Below are positions 8,034 to 15,733 of a stretch of DNA of 21,061 bases, piece after piece. The notes beneath the pieces were generated by a model. It was not told where the DNA came from, searched no databases, and was given only the letters and a program-made list of their open reading frames with translations. A program made the position numbers and the translations under genes. Positions within the stretch are counted from its first letter, which is position 1, and each line of letters starts with the position of its first letter. This stretch comes from an uncultured Clostridia bacterium (lineage in GTDB: Bacteria > Bacillota > Clostridia > Oscillospirales > Ruminococcaceae), in NCBI GenBank assembly GCA_946613705.1, contig CAMOFU010000013.1, positions 1 to 21,061 of the forward strand. The letters are read 5' to 3'.

Positions 8034-8570
8034 TCAGCCGACACGTTTAAGCTCGTAATCGCCGCCTGCGGTGCCCTCACCGCCATGCATGATGAGCTTG
8101 TCGCCTTTAAGTTCAAAGGTATACTCTGCATCGTGGAAGGACTTATCCTCATAATCGATCGACAGCTTGTTCCCGTCGCGGACATATGTGTAAGGATATG
8201 TATGCTCGGTAAGCAACTCTGAGCCTGTCTCGCTGTCGATAGAGCCGTAAAGAGCGATCAGCGCACCCGTGTTATCGGGATAGAACTTGTATCTTGTGCC
8301 GTCGGGATAGATCCACGAGCCGTAAAACGGGTCATCGCTTACACTATCGGGCACGGTCTTTTCAGGCTGCGACGATGCGGAAGAAGCTGCAGCAGATGCA
8401 GCAGGATCCGCTGCGGGACCTGATGAAGCTATCGTTTTATTGACGTTATTGTTATTTGTATCATTATTGTTATTGTTATCCGAATTAAATGTAATAACGA
8501 TGACCGCAGCAAGCACTGCAACAACAGCAAGTGCCGCGACCAGTATTACAGTCTTAGTATTCTTTGTCAT
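8034..8570 (-). CDS. Small membrane-tethered extracellular protein
   Basis: 178 residues. The N-terminal membrane segment (about 8-27, VILVAALAVVAVLAAVIVI) has no lipobox cysteine, so it is a signal anchor rather than a lipoprotein. A poly-Asn then Ala/Ser-rich linker (about 30-67) leads to a small beta-rich domain (FYGSWIYPDGTRYKFYPDNT to the end) of the kind found in DUF5640/lipocalin-like proteins. That family assignment is tentative. The ATG at 8570 has only a modest GAAG site; the longer frame to 8600 would begin with TTG inside the preceding terminator. It is first in the probable operon with the two dockerin genes. I see no clear promoter of its own, so expression may come from read-through of the terminator at 8586-8618. 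Confidence 0.7.
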   Translation of the reverse strand: MTKNTKTVILVAALAVVAVLAAVIVITFNSDNNNNNDTNNNNVNKTIASSGPAADPAASAAASSASSQPEKTVPDSVSDDPFYGSWIYPDGTRYKFYPDNTGALIALYGSIDSETGSELLTEHTYPYTYVRDGNKLSIDYEDKSFHDAEYTFELKGDKLIMHGGEGTAGGDYELKRVG

Positions 8571-8585
8571 AGTATTACTTCTTCC

Positions 8586-8618
8586 AAAAAGGGGCAGCAA
8601 ACATAATGTTGCTGCCCC
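8586..8618 (-). terminator. Strong terminator after the NPVTG cohesin gene
   Basis: GGGGCAGCAACAT and its complement form an almost continuous stem (8591-8618, one bulged T) followed by TTTTT and GG on the minus strand, 32 bases after the stop at 8650. Confidence 0.9.
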
Positions 8619-8649
8619 AGTTAGTTAGCCTATAAACTTGTTGTTTATC

Positions 8650-10512
8650 TTACTTTCTCTTCTTGGTGATAACTACGCCACCGAGAGCAGCAACAGTTAC
8701 AGCTGCGAATGTAGCAGCAGCACCTGTTACAGGGTTACCGCCGGCAGGCTTGCCAGCCTGAGCAGCCTTGTCACTTGTCGAAGAAGTGGTGGTTGCAGCA
8801 GCGCCCGAGGTTGTAGAAGTTGTGGTTCCGGCTTCGCTGCTTGTTGCAGGAGCAGTGCTGGACGTTGTGTCAGAAGACTCATCTGAGCTTACATCAGAGG
8901 ACTCATCAGAGCTTACGTCAGAAGACTCATCGGAGCTTACATCGGAAGACTCATCGGAGCTTACATCAGAAGACTCATCAGAGCTTACATCAGAAGACTC
9001 ATCAGAGCTTACATCAGAAGACTCATCAGAGCTCGAATCGGGAACGGGTATATCAACAGGAGTTCTGAGCTCGTGGCCGCAGATCTCACAGGTCTTTACC
9101 TCGTAGGTAACTTCCTTAGTGCCGATGACCTCGCCTGTTTCCTCGTCGTAAACGTCCTCGGAAGCAACTTCGTACTTAACTTCCTCAGCAAATGTATGCT
9201 CAGCCTTCTCAACGATCGTGCCGCAGCCGAGTGTGCAGGTCAGCCAGTGATTAACGTCATCGTGGCTCCAGCCTGCGGAATAGTCATGCTCGAGCATAGG
9301 AATTGCCTCGCCCTTAGTAATCAGCTCGCCGCAATCCTCACAATAGGTATCACCGGTGTAGCCTTCCTCTGTGCAGGTAGCTTCCTTAGCATCCTTTACA
9401 ACAACATTGCCTGTATGGTTTGAAGGATCAACTTCGCCTGCTGTGAATGTCTCATCACTCAGAGTGCCGCAAACCGAGCAAACCTTATAATATGTTGCAG
9501 GAGCTACACAGGTAGCAGCAGATACAAGATTGTTGTCTCCAATTACCTCATCAAATGTATGAGGCAGCTTGGCGATAGTTTCAGCCTCAACTGTAGTCTC
9601 AGTGGTGCCTTCCTCGTCCTTGAATACCTTGCCGCAGTCGTCGCATACATAATACTCGTTGTTGCCTTCCTTCTCGCAGGAAGCTGCAACAGCATCGACC
9701 TTCTTCATGTTGTGGATATGAGGAACTGTTACCTTGCAGGTAGCAAAGATAGTGTCGTCCTCAGCGGAAGCAGCTGTGATGGTAGCGGAGCCCTCTGCAA
9801 CAGCAGTGATCTTGCCGTCAGCATCAACAGTAGCTACCTTCTCATCGGAGGAGGTATATACTACCTTCTTGTTGGTAGCGTCCTCGGGCTTAACAACAGT
9901 TGTAAGATCAACTGTATCGCCGGGCTTTTCAAATGTGTAGTCAGCAGGATCGACCTCAACACTCTCTACGGGAACTACAACAGAGATCTTTGCAGGAACG
10001 AAATCGAATGCTACATCTTCGCCTGCATCGTTGAAGAAGTCACCCGAATCGGTAGGAGTAAGAGTGAACTCATACTCGCCGGGCTGGATATCCTCAGCAG
10101 CAGTTACCTTGATCTCTGCAACAGTGCCGTTGTTGTCATAATCGCCGTGGATAGCGTCGCCCCACAGGATGTTGAACGGATTTGCTGCCGCAGGACCTGT
10201 GCCTATGCTCTCCTTAGCGGTAGTAGCATTGCCGAAATCGTCCAGAACCTCTTTCTCCCAAGGAGTACCTGTAAAGCCTGTGATCTTGAATGCATCGCTG
10301 TCATATCCGAGATCCATTCTCCAAGCTACGAGACCGGGGTTGTTCTCGAAATTGATCGAGATAGTAGCGCTCTCGCCTGCTTTGATAGTAGTAGTCGAGG
10401 GAACTGCTCTGACCGTGGGTGTGCCGTCAGCTGCTGCGGGCATTACCATCACACTGGAAGCAGCCATTGCGATAGCAGCACACAGTGCAGCGACCTTCTT
10501 TGCTTTTTTCAT
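8650..10512 (-). CDS. Cell-wall-anchored cohesin protein with Big_2, Cys-rich repeats and Ser/Asp stalk
   Basis: 620 residues. In order: signal peptide (1-28, PAAA), a cohesin-like domain (about 32-180, NNPGLVAWRMDLGYDSDAF through PAKISVVV), a Big_2 domain (about 182-272), a Cys/His-rich region (about 275-500) with CxxCG units, a Ser/Asp stalk of 8-residue repeats, then NPVTG (593-597), a hydrophobic stretch and KKRK. The tail fits sortase attachment, with Asn in place of Leu of LPXTG. The protein would display one cohesin outside the wall to bind dockerin proteins. The ATG at 10512 is followed directly by the signal peptide; the alternative ATG at 10524 has AAAGGA abutting it. It has its own promoter (10597-10625) and terminator. 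It is paralogous in its cohesin to the protein encoded at 10746-11942. Dockerin binding is inferred. Confidence 0.85.
   Translation of the reverse strand: MKKAKKVAALCAAIAMAASSVMVMPAAADGTPTVRAVPSTTTIKAGESATISINFENNPGLVAWRMDLGYDSDAFKITGFTGTPWEKEVLDDFGNATTAKESIGTGPAAANPFNILWGDAIHGDYDNNGTVAEIKVTAAEDIQPGEYEFTLTPTDSGDFFNDAGEDVAFDFVPAKISVVVPVESVEVDPADYTFEKPGDTVDLTTVVKPEDATNKKVVYTSSDEKVATVDADGKITAVAEGSATITAASAEDDTIFATCKVTVPHIHNMKKVDAVAASCEKEGNNEYYVCDDCGKVFKDEEGTTETTVEAETIAKLPHTFDEVIGDNNLVSAATCVAPATYYKVCSVCGTLSDETFTAGEVDPSNHTGNVVVKDAKEATCTEEGYTGDTYCEDCGELITKGEAIPMLEHDYSAGWSHDDVNHWLTCTLGCGTIVEKAEHTFAEEVKYEVASEDVYDEETGEVIGTKEVTYEVKTCEICGHELRTPVDIPVPDSSSDESSDVSSDESSDVSSDESSDVSSDESSDVSSDESSDVSSDESSDVSSDESSDTTSSTAPATSSEAGTTTSTTSGAAATTTSSTSDKAAQAGKPAGGNPVTGAAATFAAVTVAALGGVVITKKRK
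8873..9030 (-). repeat. 24-base tandem repeat encoding the Ser/Asp stalk
   Basis: Six full 24-base units (8887-9030), nearly identical, plus a partial unit at 8873-8886. Each encodes SDESSDVS. The units stay in frame, so copy-number change would lengthen or shorten the stalk without breaking the gene. Confidence 0.95.
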
Positions 10513-10542
10513 TATTTTTCCCATTCCTTTCGTTAATAGATT

Positions 10543-10580
10543 ATTACCGCAATTCGTAGTATATTTCAAACGGCGGTAAT
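10543..10580 (-). promoter_or_regulatory. 5'-UTR stem of the NPVTG cohesin gene
   Basis: ATTACCGC and GCGGTAAT are an 8-bp perfect inverted repeat with a 22-base loop, located between the predicted transcription start (near 10590) and the ATG. It could stabilise the mRNA 5' end or shape translation. No T-tract, so it is not a terminator. Confidence 0.5.
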
Positions 10581-10596
10581 CCAATTTAACAGTTTT

Positions 10597-10625
10597 AGTT
10601 TATCACATTTTCATCACTTTGTCAA
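10597..10625 (-). promoter_or_regulatory. Sigma-A promoter of the NPVTG cohesin gene
   Basis: TTGACA (10625-10620), a 17-base spacer and TAAACT (10602-10597). The start near 10590 gives a 5' UTR of about 78 bases. The gap 10626-10745 shows no convincing terminator for the upstream cohesin gene. Confidence 0.75.
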
Positions 10626-10745
10626 TAGTTAAACCCCGTTTTGTGATTATTTTTTTTAAAAGTATCTTTTTCACAGATCCGCAGCCGCAGTTTTGTTGAT
10701 AATTAACCAATATGTAACCGTTTTTAGACCTACAGATCTTATTTG

Positions 10746-11942
10746 TTATTTGTTCCGTCTTTTTCTCAGGATCACAACTGCTGCTGCTCCGCCTGCTGCC
10801 GCGATCATCGCAGCGACAACGGCGATAAGTCCCGCACTGCTGCCCGAGTCTTCACTGCTGCCGACCGATGAAGCATCGGCGCCTTCCGTCCCCGAAGCTT
10901 TCGGTGCAGGATCGCTGCTGTCCGAATTTTTGGACGATTCCAAGCCTGATGCGGTGCTCCCGCTCTCGGCGGCGGAGCTGTCACTGCTCTTTGAGCTGTC
11001 GGCAGACGATGTCTTGTCGGCGGACTTTGACTCGGCGGCAGAGCTGTCGCTGCCGCCCGAGCTCTTATCGGCTGCCCCGCTGCTCACCGATGCTGTTTCG
11101 GCGGGGCTGCTCTTGTTGTCGTTTTGACTGCTCTGTTCGGCAGGCTCGCTTTCGGTGCTGTCCGAGCGGCTCGGGGCATTGTCGGTGTCACTGCGGGAGC
11201 TTTCCGAGCGGTCGGCCTTTGAAACTGTTCCGCCCGAAGGAGCCGAGCTTGAAGAGCTGTCCTTTTTGCTCGATGTGTCGGACTTGCTCGATGTATCCGT
11301 CCTGCCTGACGAGTCTGACCTGCTTGATGAATCGCTCTTTGGCTTGCTTGATGTATCGGACTTGCTTGATGTATCGGTCTTCGACGAAGCGCTGCCCGAA
11401 CCGCTGACGGTGATCTTTCCCTCCGACACGGCGAACTTTACGTTTACGAAATCGTCATCGAACACGTCTTCCTCGTCATACGAAAGTGTTATCGGGTAGC
11501 TGCCGCTTGCAGCATCCTCGCTGATTTTGAAGGTAAGCTCCGCCATTACTCCGTTATCGGTAACATTGCCGTTCAGTGCCTCCGACCACAGAAAGCTGAA
11601 AGGCACCTTATCGGTCGGTCCGAACGAAACGGACTCAAAATCCTTTACGCGGGCATTTGTCAGGGTAAGCACATCGCTGTCATAATCTGCAAAGAGCCTG
11701 AATGCGACTATACCGGGGTTATCGGACATCACCGCGTTCACGGTAACGGTATCTCCCGCCTTGCCCGAGGCATCGGTCACCGAGAAGGTCGGACTTCCTG
11801 CCGCGCCGACTGCCGCAGCGTGGCCGAACAGGCACAGCCCGATCATACACAATGATGCCGCAGCAGAGATCATTCTGTTTATACATTTATTTATATTTAT
11901 ATTTTTGTTTTTGTCTTTGTCTTTGTTTTTGTTTTTATACAT
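10746..11942 (-). CDS. Membrane-anchored cohesin protein with long Ser-rich linker
   Basis: 398 residues. An unusual Lys/Asn/Asp n-region (1-23) precedes the signal peptide core (24-48, GAAG). A canonical cohesin domain covers about 50-180 (SDNPGIVAFRLFADYDSDVLTL, GVMAELTFKISEDAASGSYPITL, EGKITVSG). A linker of about 185 residues, very rich in Ser with Lys/Arg/Asp and later Ala/Glu, leads to a C-terminal membrane helix (about 371-391) and the tail RKRRNK. There is no xPxTG motif, so it is likely membrane-held rather than sortase-linked, unlike its neighbour. The ATG at 11942 has AGGGAG at 9 bases. It has its own promoter at 11980-12008. It would expose a cohesin for dockerin proteins. Binding partners are inferred from proximity only. 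Confidence 0.85.
   Translation of the reverse strand: MYKNKNKDKDKNKNININKCINRMISAAASLCMIGLCLFGHAAAVGAAGSPTFSVTDASGKAGDTVTVNAVMSDNPGIVAFRLFADYDSDVLTLTNARVKDFESVSFGPTDKVPFSFLWSEALNGNVTDNGVMAELTFKISEDAASGSYPITLSYDEEDVFDDDFVNVKFAVSEGKITVSGSGSASSKTDTSSKSDTSSKPKSDSSSRSDSSGRTDTSSKSDTSSKKDSSSSSAPSGGTVSKADRSESSRSDTDNAPSRSDSTESEPAEQSSQNDNKSSPAETASVSSGAADKSSGGSDSSAAESKSADKTSSADSSKSSDSSAAESGSTASGLESSKNSDSSDPAPKASGTEGADASSVGSSEDSGSSAGLIAVVAAMIAAAGGAAAVVILRKRRNK
11889..11936 (-). repeat. Hexanucleotide repeat at the start of the second cohesin gene
   Basis: On the minus strand, AAARAY repeats six times from codon 3, then ATAAAT twice, giving alternating Lys-Asn/Asp and Ile-Asn. The period of 6 keeps the reading frame. 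Confidence 0.85.
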
Positions 11943-11979
11943 TATATATAGCTCCCTTCGAGGTGTTTCAACACATTAA

Positions 11980-12008
11980 AGTATAACACAAAACCATACC
12001 ATTGTCAA
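11980..12008 (-). promoter_or_regulatory. Sigma-A promoter of the membrane-anchored cohesin gene
   Basis: TTGACA (12008-12003), a 17-base spacer and TATACT (11985-11980), 38 bases before the ATG. Confidence 0.85.
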
Positions 12009-12180
12009 CTTTGTCCGCAGCGGTCCGCAGCAGCGCGCAATGCCGTCGCGCCCTGAATTGTGCAAAAGGCAGGCTTTGCCGCGCTCCAAATCGTATAGTG
12101 GTGCAAGTTTTTATGTTTTGATGTTTTAGGCTTTTGGTCACGATCTGCCTGCGGTCGTTTTACTCTTAGGCGCACCGTTT

Positions 12181-12291
12181 TGTAACGAACGGTTACGGCC
12201 TATAACCGAAATCCGTATACGCTGTAACCGCTCATTTTCCGTCTGACAGCAAAGCGGCACATCGGGGTTACATTTTGGAGCATTCTGTTAC
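12181..12291. promoter_or_regulatory. Cluster of GTAAC/GGTTAC hexamers in the divergent gap
   Basis: Six related hexamers in 111 bases: TGTAAC (12181), GGTTAC (12191), ATAACC (12202), TGTAACC (12223), GGTTAC (12266), TGTTAC (12286), in both orientations. They lie just upstream of the plus-strand promoter and about 180 bases from the minus-strand one, a plausible place for a regulator. No known regulator is assigned. The rest of the 12009-12307 gap shows only short GC-rich repeats (GTCCGCAGCGGTCCGCAGC). Confidence 0.4.
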
Positions 12292-12307
12292 AATCGGGAT
12301 TTGCAGG

Positions 12308-12336
12308 TTGACATCAAGAGCCGCCGCATTTATAAT
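12308..12336 (+). promoter_or_regulatory. Sigma-A promoter of the 12370 gene
   Basis: TTGACA (12308-12313), a 17-base spacer and TATAAT (12331-12336), a perfect consensus 33 bases before the start codon. Confidence 0.9.
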
Positions 12337-12369
12337 AATAGTAAGAACGAATGAAAGGGGATATGTGTT

Positions 12370-14235
12370 GTGCAGTTGAAAACATTGAAAAGCTCGCTTC
12401 CCGCTCTGTTTGCGGCTCTGGTATTCGCAGTGCTTTCTGCGGTCTCGGCGGGAGCGGAGGAAATGGATATGTACGTTACGGGAAAGATCTACGAATACGA
12501 TGCCGAACGCGATTACAAGGTATCGTCCTATTATTACCTTGACCGCACCTCTGAGCTTGAAACGCTGGGTCAGCTGAATATCCGCGGAAATGCGATCGGA
12601 TATGCCACTGATGTACACACAGCCGCCTTTGAACACAGCGGCAGCGGCAGCATGACACTGAGCTACGAATACAACAATTCGCTCTACACCTCGGACAAGT
12701 TCAACTGGCACATAATAGAGGACGATTCCGAGAGTGCCGACGGGTTCAGGCTGGGCGGAAGGATAGGCAGCGGAGCCGTGCTGATAGAGACCTCACCCGA
12801 TCATGAGAACTGGGAGCTGATACATACCGAGAGGGATATTCTGAATATCCCGCAGGGCAGCTTTTCGAGTGTGACCTACACCACCGACCCGCAGCAGCTG
12901 AGGAACGGCTGCTATTTCAGAGTAGTGGTGGTATACAAGCTGGAGGAGCAGCTTGATGATACAAAATTCTGGTTTTTCGATACGTCCGACAAGGACAGGA
13001 AAAGGGTGGCTGAGGTCTACGAGTTCTACGTCAAGGATAAGGAGGGCGGCGAAGAGCTGCTCCCCGAGGACGGGCAGCGTCAGACTGTCGGCGAGACTGT
13101 GAATGCGGGATACGGCAGCGGCTACTCGGGTCAGGGTGCTATCGGCGGCAGCGACCCCCACAGCGGCTGGGAGCTTGGCAGCTTCATTCTTGACGGCTGC
13201 ACCGAATGCAGAGACAACACCATGCTGGTAAAGACTCCCGACGAAAAAATATCGCTGAAATACCGCCTTTCTCAGAGCGATCTGGACAGGCTCGGCGGCG
13301 ACAGCGATCTTAGCATAAAAAGTGACCCGACAGGCACAGACAGCGGCTTCGGAGTACAAAACGAATACTTCGGGCGCGGTGCCTTGCTGATAAGGCGCAC
13401 CGATGAGAACGGAACCGCGGAGGAGGTTCAGGTGATACCCGATTTCCTGAGCAATATCGCGGTATCGGGTACCGAAACAGAGGTGCAGCTGTTTGACGAG
13501 GGGGATTATGAGGTCGCACTGGATTACCGCATAAATGAGGACGGTTTTTTCTACGACGACCAATATGACTACCGTGTGTTTTTCAAGTTCAGTGTGCGGA
13601 ACTGCGGCTGCGGCATCTGGCCCGTAGATACTGTCTCGGGCGAGAGCCTTGACAACGCGGTATCCACTTACAACGGCTTCAGACTGGACAGCTCGGTGTC
13701 CGACTATCTGAAGGTAAAGGTAAGCCTTTCGCAGTGGACAGAAAAAGAGAACGGTTACTCCGAGATACACATATATGACCGCGCCCCCGAAAAGGACGAG
13801 CTGTTCGAGGAGGAGGGCATATACACGATCACCGCGATCAATCCGACGACCGACCCGAGCGGCAGACAGCCTGTTATCAAGAAGATATACGTCGGCAGCA
13901 GCGATGTGCTGAGGGCTTATGTCAGCGGCAGGAACAAGGATATGACCGTGAATATGATCGCGGACTGTATCAAGCGCGGCGGCAGCGTGCTTGCGGACGG
14001 TACTCTTGTTTCCCCTCAGGAGGACTCTTCCTCGCAGGACGCACACCCGCAAAGGGTATGCCACTGTCTTGATATGGTCGTCCCCTCCGATGACAGCGCC
14101 GTACCCGAGGGCACGTCCTACACGGAGCCCGACCCGCACTTCCCGTTTGTATCGGTACTGTGCGCGGCGGGTGCCGCGGCGGCGGCGGTATTCTTCTACT
14201 GCATCGACCGCGCCAACAGGAAAAAAGACAAGTAG
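12370..14235 (+). CDS. Unrecognised secreted protein with C-terminal membrane anchor
   Basis: 621 residues. It starts at GTG with AAGGGG 9 bases upstream and directly follows a perfect promoter. A signal peptide (about 1-29, ending AGAEE) leads to about 560 exported residues rich in Asp, Glu, Tyr, Gly and Ser. A C-terminal membrane helix follows (about 593-612) with a basic tail (RANRKKDK). I recognise no domain, cohesin, dockerin or sorting motif. The exported part reads as several beta-sandwich-like stretches (GSMTLSYEYNNSLY, EVQLFDEGDYEVALDYRI, EEEGIYTITAINPTTD), similar in style to Ig-like domains, plus cysteine pairs (DGCTEC, NCGCG, CHC). It is the only plus-strand gene, divergent from the cohesin cluster, and may share regulation with it. 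It converges on the next gene with a 2-base gap. Confidence 0.75.
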   Translation: MQLKTLKSSLPALFAALVFAVLSAVSAGAEEMDMYVTGKIYEYDAERDYKVSSYYYLDRTSELETLGQLNIRGNAIGYATDVHTAAFEHSGSGSMTLSYEYNNSLYTSDKFNWHIIEDDSESADGFRLGGRIGSGAVLIETSPDHENWELIHTERDILNIPQGSFSSVTYTTDPQQLRNGCYFRVVVVYKLEEQLDDTKFWFFDTSDKDRKRVAEVYEFYVKDKEGGEELLPEDGQRQTVGETVNAGYGSGYSGQGAIGGSDPHSGWELGSFILDGCTECRDNTMLVKTPDEKISLKYRLSQSDLDRLGGDSDLSIKSDPTGTDSGFGVQNEYFGRGALLIRRTDENGTAEEVQVIPDFLSNIAVSGTETEVQLFDEGDYEVALDYRINEDGFFYDDQYDYRVFFKFSVRNCGCGIWPVDTVSGESLDNAVSTYNGFRLDSSVSDYLKVKVSLSQWTEKENGYSEIHIYDRAPEKDELFEEEGIYTITAINPTTDPSGRQPVIKKIYVGSSDVLRAYVSGRNKDMTVNMIADCIKRGGSVLADGTLVSPQEDSSSQDAHPQRVCHCLDMVVPSDDSAVPEGTSYTEPDPHFPFVSVLCAAGAAAAAVFFYCIDRANRKKDK

Positions 14236-14237
14236 CG

Positions 14238-15680
14238 TCAGGCTGAGATATCGCGGTATCGCTCCGAGCCGAGGATCCCCATCATGTAGCTGTAGGGGTC
14301 GATATCCAGACTCATCGCCTGCTTAAACAGTACGGGATCGAAACCCGACACAAGCACCGCTCCCGTCTCGTGCATCGTGACGGGGCGCTGCCCGATGCGG
14401 TTCTCAAGGCACCAGAAAACTATCAGAGGCAGCTTGTAGCCATACTCGGCATAGAGACTTGCAGCACTCTCAAAGGCGGTCTTGTCGGTGCCTTCCTGAC
14501 TGTCAAACTCCATATCCGAAAGAAGATAAATGACCTCCGGGAGCTCAGACTGCGGGAGGTCATTTTTTACTGCCGCTCTGAGGATAGTTGTGAACACCTG
14601 CTGTATATCGGTGTTTGCGCAGTCGTCGAAGGACTTGATATATCTGATCTTATCGCAGATATTTCCCTTGGGGAGAGTGAGCAGCTTGGTATCATACGAG
14701 AAGATCATCAGGTTATCCTTGAAATATCCGCTCGTCTTGTCCGCAAGATACAGCCCGAGAGATACGGCGGCATCTATCGGCTGCACTCCGCTGTTAGTAT
14801 ACATTGAGCCCGAGACATCCACGACCGCGAGTGCCCGCCTGTCATCGGTATAGTCGGGCAGATTCTTCCATGTCGCATCAAGGACAGCTTCATCACAGCA
14901 CTCGGTGCAGGCTCTGACTATCTCATACGGCATCAGCGCAGATGCATTGAGCGCGGCTCTGCCCTCCTCGACACGTCTGAGATAATCGGAATATCTTTCG
15001 CCGTCTCTGCGGGAAAATGCCGCTCTGTAAAGGAACAGCGCCTTTGACGGCAGCTTCTCGTAATCGAAGGTGTAATCACGCTCGCAGAGATGTGTTTCGA
15101 GCAGGTCAAGCTGCGAACGAAGGGCGGAAAGTGTCTTTCTCCAGCGCTTCTGCGAATAGCCGAGCCTTCGGCGGACATATTCCGCGAGCACTCGGGTGTT
15201 TTTGCTCGAAGCATTCACCGAGGGCAGCCACTTTGCCAGAAGTGAAATGCTCTCGCCCCGCTGCATTGCCGCTATATCCTCTTCAAGCTGCTTTGAAAGA
15301 AATGCGAACATCGCTTTCTCGCAGGGAGTGAGCACCAGCGCGAACAGGTCGTCGAAACGTCCGTACTCGGGGATAAGGGGGATATTCTTTATGATGCTGC
15401 GCGGGTACTCCTTTGCAAGTCTGCGCAGAGCGATACGGAAAACTCTCCGCTCGCCGAGCCCGCCGCGGATATCCCTGCCGAAAAATACAGTCCTCAATGC
15501 CAGATCTCTGTTCTCCGCGAAAGCTCTTATCACGGCATTTCCTATCACATCGGATTTTATTCTTCTCATCGAGCCGATCGTTCCGAACAGATCAAGGCAG
15601 CTGCTGAGCGTAGACTTCCAAGCATTACCGCCATTCTCGGTAAGAGTGCGGTTGGCTTCTGTTTCAAGTGCTTTAAGCAT
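14238..15680 (-). CDS. DUF2828-like protein: TROVE/Ro-like N-terminal region plus vWA domain
   Basis: 480 residues, no signal peptide, so cytoplasmic. The N-terminal half is helical with the family-like motifs RDIRGGLGERRVFRIAL (69-85) and IPEYGRFDD (103-111). A vWA domain from about 281 has an intact MIDAS, D288-x-S290-x-S292 in VVDVSGSMY, with SYDTKLLTLPKGN further on. This order, helical repeat then vWA, is that of Ro60/TROVE RNA-binding proteins, to which I relate DUF2828 tentatively. Ro proteins bind small Y RNAs and misfolded RNAs. The ATG at 15680 has AAGGAGG about 7 bases upstream; the frame extends to 15746 without support. A structured RNA candidate lies about 450 bases upstream on the same strand. 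No clear promoter is seen directly ahead of it. Confidence 0.75.
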   Translation of the reverse strand: MLKALETEANRTLTENGGNAWKSTLSSCLDLFGTIGSMRRIKSDVIGNAVIRAFAENRDLALRTVFFGRDIRGGLGERRVFRIALRRLAKEYPRSIIKNIPLIPEYGRFDDLFALVLTPCEKAMFAFLSKQLEEDIAAMQRGESISLLAKWLPSVNASSKNTRVLAEYVRRRLGYSQKRWRKTLSALRSQLDLLETHLCERDYTFDYEKLPSKALFLYRAAFSRRDGERYSDYLRRVEEGRAALNASALMPYEIVRACTECCDEAVLDATWKNLPDYTDDRRALAVVDVSGSMYTNSGVQPIDAAVSLGLYLADKTSGYFKDNLMIFSYDTKLLTLPKGNICDKIRYIKSFDDCANTDIQQVFTTILRAAVKNDLPQSELPEVIYLLSDMEFDSQEGTDKTAFESAASLYAEYGYKLPLIVFWCLENRIGQRPVTMHETGAVLVSGFDPVLFKQAMSLDIDPYSYMMGILGSERYRDISA

Positions 15681-15733
15681 GGCTATCCCTCCTTTGAGAT
15701 AAACACGACAACGGCACACCCTTCGGTGCAGCG

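Noticed and set aside
8873..9030. Possible CRISPR array
   Set aside because: Units are contiguous 24-base coding repeats with no spacers. The heptamer arrays at 15734-15891 also lack spacers.
8768..9106. Plus-strand frames across the Ser/Asp repeat
   Set aside because: The 24-base repeat keeps all frames open; the minus-strand gene has signal peptide, domains, promoter and terminator.
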